Made by a program: the position numbers and the translations under genes. Shown in pieces: positions 52,424 through 61,316 of a stretch of 64,000 bases of DNA. The notes under the pieces were generated by a model that saw only the letters and a program-made list of their open reading frames with translations, made no database searches and had not been told where the DNA came from. The first letter of the stretch is position 1; every line of letters starts with the position of its first letter. The stretch is from UBA7446 sp964014735 (GTDB taxonomy: Bacteria; Bacteroidota; Bacteroidia; Flavobacteriales; Flavobacteriaceae): the NCBI GenBank assembly GCA_964014735.1, contig CAXHBH010000004.1, positions 1-64,000 of the forward strand. Direction: 5' to 3'.

Positions 52424-53550
52424 TTGAAATTTTAGAAGTAAGTTCAAAACAACAATACAGTGCGTTTTTTCAATTTCCATTTGAACTCTATCGCAATTGC
52501 CCACAATGGGTCCCCCCTATTACTAAAGAAGAAATGGATATTTTTGATCCCCAAAAAAATGCTGTGTTTGAGCACGCCATGGCGCGGCTTTTTCTTGCTA
52601 AGAAAAAAGGCAAAGTTGTTGGTCGTATTGCTTCAATGATCAATTGGGTGGAAATTGAAGAACTCAAAAAAACCAAAGTTCGCTTTGGTTGGTATGACAC
52701 TATAGACGATCTAGAAGTAAGTCAAAAACTTATTGAGGCTGTTTCGGGTGTTGCCATTGCTGAGGGCATGACTTATATTGAGGGTCCAATGGGCTTTTCA
52801 AACATGGATAAAGCTGGACTGCTCGTAGATGGTTTTGAACATATGAATACCATGATTACTTGGTATCACTATCCTTACCAAAAAACACATCTCGAAAAAT
52901 TAGGTCTTAAAAAGCAAAGCGAGTGGATTGAGTTTAAAATTGATATATATGACGCTAGTGATGCTCCTGAAAGGGTAAAGAAATTTGCACGTGTCGTCAA
53001 GGAACGATACAAACTTAAAACGCTTGAATTTAAATCAACAAAAGACGTTGAGCCTTACATAGATAAGATGTTTGAGCTCCTCAACCAAACCTATAACAAG
53101 CTTCAATCTTTTGTGCCAATTCAACAGCATCAAATCGAAGTATATAAAAAGAAGTATTTCCCATATATACACCCCGATTTTATTAAATGTGTAATTAATG
53201 AAAATGATGAAATGATTGGCTTTACCATTACCATGCCCTCTTTCACTAAGGCATTAAAACGCATTAATGGAAAAATGTTTCCATTTGGGTTTTATCATTT
53301 GTGGCGTGCTTTACGAAAAAATAATCGTGCTTCTTTTTATCTCATTGGCATTCAAGAAAGCTATCAAAACAAAGGAGTTACGGCTATTATTTTTCAAGCT
53401 ATACAAGAAATGTTTAACAAGCGAGGCGTTACAGAAGTGGAGACCAACCCAGAGCTTGAAGAAAACCAAGAAATTCAAGCCTTGTGGAAGAATTATAAGC
53501 ATGAGCTACACAAACGACGTAGGACTTACCGCAAAGATATTACATTTTGA
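52420..53550 (+). CDS. GNAT-like conserved protein (sometimes mislabelled GTP cyclohydrolase)
   Basis: A 376-residue cytoplasmic protein. FPFELYRNCPQWVPPI and GRIASMINW, then GPMGFSNMDKAGLLVDGFE, match a large uncharacterised family; the C-terminal half, IGIQESYQNKGVTAIIFQ and GVTEVETNPELEENQEI, looks like the acetyl-CoA-binding part of a GNAT N-acetyltransferase. I recall GTP cyclohydrolase labels for relatives, which nothing in the sequence supports. The start overlaps the barrel gene stop and its stop overlaps the mnmE TTG, so all three are translationally linked. Confidence 0.8.
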   Translation: MIEILEVSSKQQYSAFFQFPFELYRNCPQWVPPITKEEMDIFDPQKNAVFEHAMARLFLAKKKGKVVGRIASMINWVEIEELKKTKVRFGWYDTIDDLEVSQKLIEAVSGVAIAEGMTYIEGPMGFSNMDKAGLLVDGFEHMNTMITWYHYPYQKTHLEKLGLKKQSEWIEFKIDIYDASDAPERVKKFARVVKERYKLKTLEFKSTKDVEPYIDKMFELLNQTYNKLQSFVPIQQHQIEVYKKKYFPYIHPDFIKCVINENDEMIGFTITMPSFTKALKRINGKMFPFGFYHLWRALRKNNRASFYLIGIQESYQNKGVTAIIFQAIQEMFNKRGVTEVETNPELEENQEIQALWKNYKHELHKRRRTYRKDITF

Positions 53551-54941
53551 ATATTAGCGATACCATAGTTGCACTATCAACAGCTCCTGGCGCTGCTGCC
53601 ATTGCAGTAATAAGAATGAGTGGTGATGATGCGGTTTTTGTTGCAGAAAAAGTGTTCAAATCCCGTTATGGAAAAAAATTAGCCGCTCAAAGTACACATC
53701 AGATTTTGTTAGGCGATTTTCACTTCAAGAATACTTTTGTAGACGAAGTATTGCTTTCTATTTTCAAGAATCCAAATTCATACACCGGAGAAGATGTGGT
53801 AGAGATTTCATGCCACGGATCAGTTTATGTTCAGCAAAAAATCTTAAAAGTATTCCAAGACATGGGCGCACGATTGGCTGAACCCGGAGAGTTTACCTTA
53901 CGCGCTTTTTTGAATAAAAAAATGGATTTGGCACAAGCAGAAGCTGTTGCTGATTTGATAGATGCCGAAAGCGAAGCTGCGCATCATATTGCGGTCCAGC
54001 ACCTAAGAGGTGGTATTAGCAAAAGTCTAGGAACATTGCGAGAAAGACTCTTATCCTTTGCCTCACTTATTGAACTAGAACTTGATTTTAGCGAAGAAGA
54101 TGTTGCGTTTGCTGATAGAACACAATTGCGTGAACTTGTCGATGATATTCGTACAACGCTCAAAAACCTATTGGATTCTTTTGAAACGGGTAATGCCATA
54201 AAGCACGGTATACCCGTAGCGCTAATTGGCATGCCAAACGCAGGCAAATCCTCTTTATTAAATGCCTTACTCGATGAAGATAAAGCTTTAGTTTCTGATA
54301 TTGCTGGAACCACACGCGACAGTATTGAAGATACGCTTACCATAGGAGGAATCCAGTACCGCTTTATAGATACCGCAGGACTTCGCATAACAACAGATAT
54401 CGTAGAATCCATGGGCGTGGAACGCACTCAAGAAAAAATGGACCAAGCCAGCATATTGATGTATGTTGTTGATCCCAAAACACAATCGCCACAAGCGGTT
54501 ATGACAGCCTTAAATGAAATTAAGCGTGATGATACTACACTATTGCTGGTCATCAACAAAAAAGATTTACTTAAAAAAGCTGAACTTGATGCTTTCCTTA
54601 ACAAGTTAGACCGTTTTGATGTGGACGCCAGTATTTTTGACAAAGTAGTCATTAGCACGAAAGACAACAGTGATATTAACGCTTTAAAACATCGTTTTGC
54701 TGGTCTAGTACAATGGAACACGGGAAGTGCCTTGGTAAGCAGTCAAAGGCATTGGGCCGCTTTGCAAGCGGCCATGACTGGTGTCTTAGAGGTTATTCAG
54801 GGTATAGAACAGAACCGTAGTAACGACTTATTGGCTATTGATATCCGTCAAACCTTACACGAATTAGGTACCATTACTGGAGAAGTTACCACAGATGATA
54901 TTTTAGGTAATATTTTTGCAAATTTTTGTATTGGAAAATAG
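53547..54941 (+). CDS. mnmE: tRNA uridine-5-carboxymethylaminomethyl GTPase
   Basis: With MnmG it makes the cmnm5U34 modification of tRNA. The 464-residue protein has the N-terminal tetrahydrofolate domain (TAPGAAAIAVIRMSG, YTGEDVVEISCHGS), a G domain with GMPNAGKSSLLNAL (about 226), DIAGTTRDS and NKKD, and the obligatory C-terminal FCIGK with its catalytic Cys. The start is TTG at 53547, which overlaps the stop of the upstream gene (TTGA). Complete and normal. Confidence 0.97.
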   Translation: MNISDTIVALSTAPGAAAIAVIRMSGDDAVFVAEKVFKSRYGKKLAAQSTHQILLGDFHFKNTFVDEVLLSIFKNPNSYTGEDVVEISCHGSVYVQQKILKVFQDMGARLAEPGEFTLRAFLNKKMDLAQAEAVADLIDAESEAAHHIAVQHLRGGISKSLGTLRERLLSFASLIELELDFSEEDVAFADRTQLRELVDDIRTTLKNLLDSFETGNAIKHGIPVALIGMPNAGKSSLLNALLDEDKALVSDIAGTTRDSIEDTLTIGGIQYRFIDTAGLRITTDIVESMGVERTQEKMDQASILMYVVDPKTQSPQAVMTALNEIKRDDTTLLLVINKKDLLKKAELDAFLNKLDRFDVDASIFDKVVISTKDNSDINALKHRFAGLVQWNTGSALVSSQRHWAALQAAMTGVLEVIQGIEQNRSNDLLAIDIRQTLHELGTITGEVTTDDILGNIFANFCIGK

Positions 54942-55046
54942 ACAGAAGTGTAAAGAATACCCTTAAATCCCCTATTCTATTGACTATCAGTATACTTAAC
55001 ACATAAATAATATACTATACTATCCCAAATAGCAGTTAACAAAAGT

Positions 55047-55080
55047 GATAACAATAAAAACTGTTATACGTATTGTTATC
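55047..55080. repeat. Perfect 10-bp inverted repeat downstream of mnmE
   Basis: GATAACAATA (55047-55056) and TATTGTTATC (55071-55080) are exact inverted copies around a 14-base loop, followed by TTTTATATATTT. It could be a weak A+T-rich terminator for mnmE or an operator for the TonB-type barrel at 55167. No other gene lies in the 225-base interval except the mini-ORF at 55120-55170. Confidence 0.5.
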
Positions 55081-55119
55081 TTTTATATATTTATAATGAA
55101 CGTTATAAAACTATAAGCT

Positions 55120-55170
55120 ATGAACATTTGGTGGGTTAAATCTAGGTCAACTAAAAAGAATAATCTTTGA
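55120..55170 (+). CDS. Short upstream ORF overlapping the TonB-type barrel start
   Basis: ATG at 55120 opens a 16-codon ORF, MNIWWVKSRSTKKNNL, ending TGA at 55168-55170. The stop overlaps the TTG start of the barrel gene (TTGA), so ribosomes finishing the mini-ORF could restart there. Tandem Trp codons at positions 4-5 are striking, but no attenuator hairpin follows, so a tryptophan leader role is not supported. May be a coupling peptide or chance. Confidence 0.3.
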   Translation: MNIWWVKSRSTKKNNL

Positions 55171-57629
55171 TTTATAATAATAAATACTCATATATTTTAA
55201 CTACATTATTTTTTTTTCAATTAGGTTTTTCTCAACTGAAAGCGACTATTACTGATGAACAAGGTAATCCATTAGAATACGCTACGGCTGCTTTATACAA
55301 CATTAATGGTAAACTGATTTCTGGGGTTGTTTCAGACTCAAATGGTGCTATTGAAATTGATAAAATCAAAACTGGAAAATATTATCTAGAAGTTTCCTTT
55401 ATAGGTTATGAAGTCTCCAAAACTCAAAATATTTTATTTGATAAGACCTCAAATCTTGGTACAATAAAATTAACCCTTGGTAATCGGCTGGATGATGTTG
55501 TTATTTCAACAAAACGAAAAACCATCATCAATAAGATTGACAAACAGGTTTATAGCTCACAAGCATTCAAGAACGCACAAGGAGGGACAGGACTGGATGT
55601 TTTAAAAAATCTACCATCTGTAAGTTTCAGTGGTAATGGTGAACTAATGGTCAGGGGTACCAACGGTTTTATTGTATTGCTCAACGGAAAACCAACGCAG
55701 AGTAATCCAACTACTATTATGGACCAACTACCCGCAAATGCTATTAGCAGCATAGAGCTAATAACCGCTCCGTCAGCCAAATATGACCCTGAGGGTAAGG
55801 CTGGAATTATTAATATTATAACCCTTAAGGGTGCTATTGAAGGAGTTTTTAGTCAATTAAATCTCAAAGGGGGCTTTCCATCTACAGAAACCTATGGTAA
55901 CAAATTAGCACACCACCGTTTTGGAATTGACGGGACTTACAATGTGAATTCAAAAAAATTGAATGTTTCTATTGGTGCAAATTACCAAAGAAACGATTTG
56001 GGTGGCAGACGCGAAGGAAATGTGTTTACAATAATAGACAATGTGTTTACGGGCCTCCCATCAACTGGAGAACGTAGCTTTGATGAAACCAATTACAGCG
56101 GTCGCTTCACACTAGAATATACTCCAAATGCATTAAACGAATTGTCAGTTGGTTTTTATGCTGGAAAAAGATCTAAAAAGCGTTTGGCAGATATCGTTTA
56201 TTACAACAATCAAAAAATATCGCCAAGGGGAAGTAACAATATTACAAGCCTTCCATCCTATTTTAACCATAATTTAAGAGAGCGCAAAAGTGATTTTGTT
56301 TTGGGTAATATAGATTACGCTCATGTTTTTCAAAACAAATCCAAGCTTTCACTTTCACTATTATATGAATATACACTATTGGGCGGGCCAACAGTCAATC
56401 AAAATTTAGGGCATCCTGATAATAGCGTGTTATATCAAGATGAATACAATACTAATGACAATCCATTGCATGGCATACGTGCACAATTGGATTATATTTT
56501 TTCTGTCTTTGAAGGTGGAGAAGTTGCATTGGGCTATCAGTTCCGTAACCTGGACCATAAAGGTGACTTTCTTTATGAACGACGTACGAGCTTTAACGAT
56601 CCATTCATTATTGTGCCTGCATTTTCTAGTGAGGTGAATTTAGTACGTGAAATACATACGGTTTATGGACAACTATCAGCATCTAAGGGCGCATTTGCGT
56701 ACAATGCGGGTATACGAATTGAACAGATGAATCGAGATTTGATGCTTAAAGACAAAGCAAATACAATAGATGATACACGCAATTATGCATTTACCAAGGC
56801 ATATCCATCGGCTTCAATTAATTATGCGGTAAATGATAACACAAATGCCAAATTAGCATACAGCAAACGTGTAGCACGTACTACAACCTTTAAAATGAAT
56901 CCTTTTCCAGAACGTGAGCATGCTGAAACACTTGAGCAAGGTGATCCAGATTTAAAGCCTGAATTTGTTGATTTAATTGAGTTAGGTATTGACAAGAAAC
57001 TTTCTGGTGATAACAGTTTTTTTGCTAATGCCTACTACCGCAAAACACAAAACGTAGTAAACAGAGTTAACACGGTATACAGCGACAACATTCTAAACCG
57101 TATTTATTCAAATGTTGGGGATGCAGAAACTTTTGGTATTGAATTTGGAGTACAATTAAAACACACAAATAAATGGGAAACATACATTGGCGGAAATGTC
57201 TATAATTATAACCTCGAAGGTTCGTTTGATAATAGGGCCGTCAATACAAACACAACTATTTACAGTTTAAATGCCAATTCCAACTATAGTTTTTGGGATG
57301 ATACAACTATTCAGTTTTCCGTTAATTATATTTCTGATAGGGTAACAGCACAAGGCGAAGACTCAAGATATTACACCCCTAACCTAAGTGTTCAAAAATC
57401 ATTTTTGGATAATAAACTGAAAGCAACACTGCAATGGCTTAATATTGATATGGGCTTGTTAGACACAAATGAGCAGCGCATAACAACATGGCGAGAAAAC
57501 GAGTTTTATACAACTACTAACTATATATATGAAGTTGATATGATAACATTGAACTTATCATATGTTTTCCAAAATGGTAAAAACAGATCTAAATTTATTG
57601 AAAGTGAGTTTGGCAAAAGAGAGTTTTAA
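55167..57629 (+). CDS. TonB-dependent receptor-family outer-membrane beta-barrel protein
   Basis: An 820-residue protein: signal peptide (YSYILTTLFFFQLGFSQ, cleaved about residue 22), CarboxypepD_reg-like domain (ITDEQGNPLEYATAALYN), plug domain (VLKNLPSVSFSGNGELMVRG and SIELITAPSAKYDPEGKAGIINI) and an outer-membrane beta-barrel of the OMP_b-brl_3 type ending in SKFIESEFGKREF. Such TonB-linked barrels import peptides, metals or siderophores; substrate unknown. The only available start is TTG at 55167. It carries an upstream mini-ORF and an inverted repeat, and a small lipoprotein follows. Confidence 0.87.
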   Translation: MIYNNKYSYILTTLFFFQLGFSQLKATITDEQGNPLEYATAALYNINGKLISGVVSDSNGAIEIDKIKTGKYYLEVSFIGYEVSKTQNILFDKTSNLGTIKLTLGNRLDDVVISTKRKTIINKIDKQVYSSQAFKNAQGGTGLDVLKNLPSVSFSGNGELMVRGTNGFIVLLNGKPTQSNPTTIMDQLPANAISSIELITAPSAKYDPEGKAGIINIITLKGAIEGVFSQLNLKGGFPSTETYGNKLAHHRFGIDGTYNVNSKKLNVSIGANYQRNDLGGRREGNVFTIIDNVFTGLPSTGERSFDETNYSGRFTLEYTPNALNELSVGFYAGKRSKKRLADIVYYNNQKISPRGSNNITSLPSYFNHNLRERKSDFVLGNIDYAHVFQNKSKLSLSLLYEYTLLGGPTVNQNLGHPDNSVLYQDEYNTNDNPLHGIRAQLDYIFSVFEGGEVALGYQFRNLDHKGDFLYERRTSFNDPFIIVPAFSSEVNLVREIHTVYGQLSASKGAFAYNAGIRIEQMNRDLMLKDKANTIDDTRNYAFTKAYPSASINYAVNDNTNAKLAYSKRVARTTTFKMNPFPEREHAETLEQGDPDLKPEFVDLIELGIDKKLSGDNSFFANAYYRKTQNVVNRVNTVYSDNILNRIYSNVGDAETFGIEFGVQLKHTNKWETYIGGNVYNYNLEGSFDNRAVNTNTTIYSLNANSNYSFWDDTTIQFSVNYISDRVTAQGEDSRYYTPNLSVQKSFLDNKLKATLQWLNIDMGLLDTNEQRITTWRENEFYTTTNYIYEVDMITLNLSYVFQNGKNRSKFIESEFGKREF

Positions 57630-57653
57630 TTTGTGTTTCAACTCTAATATTAA

Positions 57654-57890
57654 ATGATGAAAAAATTATTATTGCTTTTAATCTTTTTTTTTTCTTGTAA
57701 ATCAGATGATAAATGCGGCGAAATTTTAGACAAAATCACCATGTCTGACCAATATATATTTGTTGTTTGTTTTGATGGATGTAATCGTGTTACCGGCAGC
57801 GATTTTCAAGGGAGTATGCAAAGTGATGTTAAAGTAGATGCAACAATCTTTAATAAGTTTGACGAAGGAGACGATTATTGTGTTGAATAA
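57654..57890 (+). CDS. Small Cys-rich lipoprotein
   Basis: A 78-residue protein with a lipoprotein signal, MKKLLLLLIFFFSCKSDD (lipidated Cys about residue 15). The short mature part has four Cys (DKCGEIL, VVCFDGC and the final DDYCVE), enough for two disulfides. It begins 24 bases after the barrel gene, so it may be a surface or periplasmic partner of that receptor, as is common in Bacteroidota; that is inference. Either of two ATGs (57654, 57657) could start it. Confidence 0.72.
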   Translation: MMKKLLLLLIFFFSCKSDDKCGEILDKITMSDQYIFVVCFDGCNRVTGSDFQGSMQSDVKVDATIFNKFDEGDDYCVE

Positions 57891-58006
57891 AGTATATAGA
57901 TTATAAAAACTTTTTATCAGACAGAAATTTTTTTAATAGTTTAACACAAGAAAGTACCTCAATCATCGTTTTTATAGTAATTTTATACACTTAATATTTA
58001 CAGAAA

Positions 58007-58870
58007 ATGAAAAGAACACTCATCTTATTAATTGCAATCCCTGCACTTCTGGCATCTTGTGTGTCACAGAAGAAATACACAGCTTTAGAATCTGATCACA
58101 AAGAAACCAAAGACCTTTTGAACTCAGCAACAGTCAGGCTTAATACATGTATAGACGAAAAGGCAAAAAGTGATGCAACTGTTTCTGTACTTCGCGATCA
58201 AATAACATTCCTGAAGGCCAATAACCAAGAGCTTATTAATAATATGGGCAACCTCACAACCCTATCTCAAAAAGGTGCTGAAAACCTAGAGCGTTCACTT
58301 GAGTCTTTAAAAGAGAAAGACATGCGCATTACACGTATGCAAGATGCAGTTACGCGAAGAGACTCCGTTACATTAGCTTTGGTAACCAGCCTTAAGGGTG
58401 CACTTGTAGACATCAACGATTCTGACATTGAGGTGAATGTTGAAAAGGGTGTTGTGTTTATTTCTATCTCAGACAAGCTGTTATTTAGAAGTGGTAGCTA
58501 TACGGTTACTTCGCGTGCTAAAGAAGTACTTGGCAAGGTTGCGCGTGTGATCAACGACAAAACAGATTTGGAGTTTATGGTTGAAGGACATACAGACAAT
58601 GTTCCCGTCAAAAAAGACAGTGATGTTCTTGTAGACAACTGGGACTTAAGTGTAAAGCGCGCTACGGCTGTTGTTCGCATATTGCAAAACGATTTCTTGG
58701 TAGATCCAGCACGTATGACTGCCGCAGGTCGTAGTTCCTATGTACCTCTAGAAGACAATGAAACCCTTGACGGTCGTGCTAAAAACCGCAGAACGCGTAT
58801 TGTTGTATTACCAAAATTAGATCAATTCTTTGATTTACTTGAAAAAGGTATGGAAGCTGCATCCAAATAA
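58007..58870 (+). CDS. OmpA-family lipoprotein
   Basis: A 287-residue protein with a lipoprotein signal ending LLASCVS (Cys about residue 18), then a coiled-coil stretch (about 28-130, with heptad-like LESDHKETKDLLNS and SLESLKEKDMRITRM) and a C-terminal OmpA/MotB peptidoglycan-binding domain: FMVEGHTDNVPV and AAGRSSYVPLEDNETLDGRAKNRRTRI. It anchors the outer membrane to peptidoglycan. It is followed by a hairpin terminator shared with uvrD. Confidence 0.94.
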   Translation: MKRTLILLIAIPALLASCVSQKKYTALESDHKETKDLLNSATVRLNTCIDEKAKSDATVSVLRDQITFLKANNQELINNMGNLTTLSQKGAENLERSLESLKEKDMRITRMQDAVTRRDSVTLALVTSLKGALVDINDSDIEVNVEKGVVFISISDKLLFRSGSYTVTSRAKEVLGKVARVINDKTDLEFMVEGHTDNVPVKKDSDVLVDNWDLSVKRATAVVRILQNDFLVDPARMTAAGRSSYVPLEDNETLDGRAKNRRTRIVVLPKLDQFFDLLEKGMEAASK

Positions 58871-58893
58871 ATATTGAATGTACTACTGCACAA

Positions 58894-58918
58894 AACCACC
58901 TTCGGGTGGTTTTTTTTA
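58894..58918. terminator. Bidirectional terminator between OmpA lipoprotein and uvrD
   Basis: AACCACC-TTCG-GGTGGTT (58894-58911) forms a 7-pair stem with a stable TTCG tetraloop, followed by a run of T to 58917. On the plus strand it ends the OmpA transcript. The uvrD stop codon (58916-58918) lies in the T run, so the same hairpin follows uvrD on the minus strand, with a shorter U tail. Confidence 0.85.
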
Positions 58919-61222
58919 TGATATTACCTTAAGTTTTGCAAAACGCAACAGTACGTTTTTTTCCCCAGATTGGTCAAATCGAATAAGTGCCTTTGCATCA
59001 TTCCCTTCCCCATCGGTACTTAATACGGTTCCAAACCCAAAACGACTGTGAGAAATACGAATACCCTGTTGGATTTCGGACAAGTTTAATGTGGGCCCAC
59101 TGCTAGGTACAACTTTAGACACAGATTTCATACGTGCTTTAGGTGGCACCACAAACGTAGGTTTCTTTTTTAGAGGAGCCTTGAAACGAACCTTGTTTGG
59201 GTCTGGCGCATCAAATACGGAAGTATCCATAAATGGTTTAAAAGAATAATCGTCATTTATCACTTGATTGTCAATAAAAGCCTCATCAATTTCAGTTAAA
59301 AATCTACTTGGCTCCGCATCAATAATTTTTCCCCAGCGGTATCTAGACAGTGTGTAGGTCAAAGTGACCCTTTTCTCAGCACGCGTCAGCGCAACATAGA
59401 ATAATCTTCTTTCTTCTTCAAGTTCTGCTCTAGTGTTAACACTCATGGCAGAGGGGAAAAGATCTTCTTCTAAGCCAACAATATATACATTGGGAAACTC
59501 CAACCCCTTAGCAAGATGAATGGTCATTAGTGAAACCGCCAACTGATCTTTAACCTCACTGTCAAAATCAGTAGCAAGAGCCACATCTTCTAAAAACTCA
59601 ACCAAAGAACCAGTGGCATCAACAAGCTCACGTTGTCCTTCCACAAAATCTTTGATACCATTCAACAACTCTTCAATATTTTCGATTCGTGTAACAGCTT
59701 CTGGGGTCCCCTCTTTTTTAAGCTCTGATACCAATCCTACTTTTTTGGTAACCATATCCGCCAGTTCAAAAGCATCCAATGTTTTGAGCTGTGTTTTAAT
59801 AGATTCAATGAGGGTGTAGAAGTTATGTAGTTTGGTTCTTGTGCCCGCATTGATATTTAATGGTAGTTCTTGTACTTTTTCCAATGTTTCATAAAGGGTA
59901 CAATTATTTGTCTTTGCTGCAACGATTAGCTTGTTAATTGTCGTTTGACCAATGCCCCTCATAGGATAATTTATTACACGCTTTAGGCTTTCTTCATCGT
60001 TGGGATTGATAAGCAAGCGCAAATAAGCCAAAACATCTTTAATTTCTTTACGTTGATAAAAAGAAAGACCACCATATACACGATAGGGAATATTACGCTT
60101 GCGTAGGGCATCTTCCATTGCTCTAGATTGCGCATTAGTGCGATATAATATGGCATAATTCTCATATCCTTGTTGGGTTTGCATGGCACGTTCAAAAATA
60201 TCGCCTGCAACATAACGCCCTTCTTCTCCATCAGTTGGACTACGGTATAAAATGATTTTATGTCCCTCTGGGTTATTGGTCCAAACATTCTTTTCTAGTC
60301 TATTTTGATTATGTGCAATTACACTGTTTGCTGCTTGAACTATTGTTTTTGAAGAACGGTAGTTTTGCTCCAATCTATACACAGTTGCATCGCTATAATC
60401 ACGTTGAAAATTCAGAATGTTCTGGATGTTTGCTCCTCGAAAGGCATAGATACTTTGGGCGTCATCACCCACAACACAAACGTTTTGGTATCTATCTGCT
60501 AAAGCACGTACAATTAAGTATTGAGAATGGTTGGTGTCTTGATACTCATCTACTAAGATATAACGGAAGCGTTCTTGGTATTTTGCAAGTACGTCTGGAA
60601 ATCTATTTAGCAACTCATTGGTTTTGAGAAGTAAATCGTCAAAGTCCATTGCACCTGCCTTGAAGCAGCGGTCCACATACTCCTTATATATATTACCCAT
60701 TTCTGGGCGTTTAGACTCCCTATCTGCCTCAACAAGCTCAGGGTTATTGTAGTATGCCCTCACCGTAATTAGACTGTTTTTAAAAGATGAAATACGTGAA
60801 CGGATTTGTTTTACCTTATATAAATCTTTGTCTAGTTGTAGCTCTTTGATAATGGAGCTCAATAATCGTTCGGAATCTTGTGTATCGTAAATGGTAAAGC
60901 TAGAAGGATAACCCAAACGATCGGCCTCAGCACGAAGGATACGTGCAAAAACGGAGTGAAAAGTTCCCATCCACAAATTCTTGGCTTCACTCTCCCCTAC
61001 TATTAGTGCAATCCGAGCTTTCATTTCGCGAGCTGCTTTGTTGGTAAATGTTAGCGCCAAAATAGAGAAGGCATCAACACCTTGTTGCATTAAGTAAGCA
61101 ATGCGGTATGTTAGCACACGTGTTTTACCAGAACCAGCACCCGCAATAACCATAAGTGGACCATCTTTATGGACAGTAGGTTTTTGCTGAGCTTCATTAA
61201 GTAGCTTAAGGTAATCTTCCAA
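58916..61222 (-). CDS. uvrD: UvrD/PcrA-type ATP-dependent DNA helicase
   Basis: A 768-residue superfamily 1A 3'-5' helicase for excision and mismatch repair. Motif I is IAGAGSGKTRVLT (about residues 25-37), motif Ia LTFTNKAAREM, motif II VDEYQDTN, motif III VGDDAQSIYAFRGA, motif IV EQNYRSS, motif V SLMTIHLAKGLEFPNV and motif VI FYVALTRAEKRVTL. The C-terminal tail contains IRISHSRFGFGTVL, the Tudor-like RNA polymerase-binding part. The start is TTG at 61222; no ATG fits upstream. Family is certain; PcrA versus UvrD naming is a convention. Confidence 0.95.
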   Translation of the reverse strand: MEDYLKLLNEAQQKPTVHKDGPLMVIAGAGSGKTRVLTYRIAYLMQQGVDAFSILALTFTNKAAREMKARIALIVGESEAKNLWMGTFHSVFARILRAEADRLGYPSSFTIYDTQDSERLLSSIIKELQLDKDLYKVKQIRSRISSFKNSLITVRAYYNNPELVEADRESKRPEMGNIYKEYVDRCFKAGAMDFDDLLLKTNELLNRFPDVLAKYQERFRYILVDEYQDTNHSQYLIVRALADRYQNVCVVGDDAQSIYAFRGANIQNILNFQRDYSDATVYRLEQNYRSSKTIVQAANSVIAHNQNRLEKNVWTNNPEGHKIILYRSPTDGEEGRYVAGDIFERAMQTQQGYENYAILYRTNAQSRAMEDALRKRNIPYRVYGGLSFYQRKEIKDVLAYLRLLINPNDEESLKRVINYPMRGIGQTTINKLIVAAKTNNCTLYETLEKVQELPLNINAGTRTKLHNFYTLIESIKTQLKTLDAFELADMVTKKVGLVSELKKEGTPEAVTRIENIEELLNGIKDFVEGQRELVDATGSLVEFLEDVALATDFDSEVKDQLAVSLMTIHLAKGLEFPNVYIVGLEEDLFPSAMSVNTRAELEEERRLFYVALTRAEKRVTLTYTLSRYRWGKIIDAEPSRFLTEIDEAFIDNQVINDDYSFKPFMDTSVFDAPDPNKVRFKAPLKKKPTFVVPPKARMKSVSKVVPSSGPTLNLSEIQQGIRISHSRFGFGTVLSTDGEGNDAKALIRFDQSGEKNVLLRFAKLKVIS

Positions 61223-61316
61223 AGAATTAATTTTAAAGTGAAAATAGCCAAACCCTAACGGTTGATAAAGAAGCCTCAGTAATAGTTATTAACAGGAAAC
61301 TATTATCTTCGTTTTT

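Noticed and set aside
52199..52504. Minus-strand ORFs rich in Phe/Leu/Ser, resembling membrane proteins
   Set aside because: They are antisense to the Lys-rich tail of the barrel gene (AAA/AAG read as TTT/CTT), which explains the composition.
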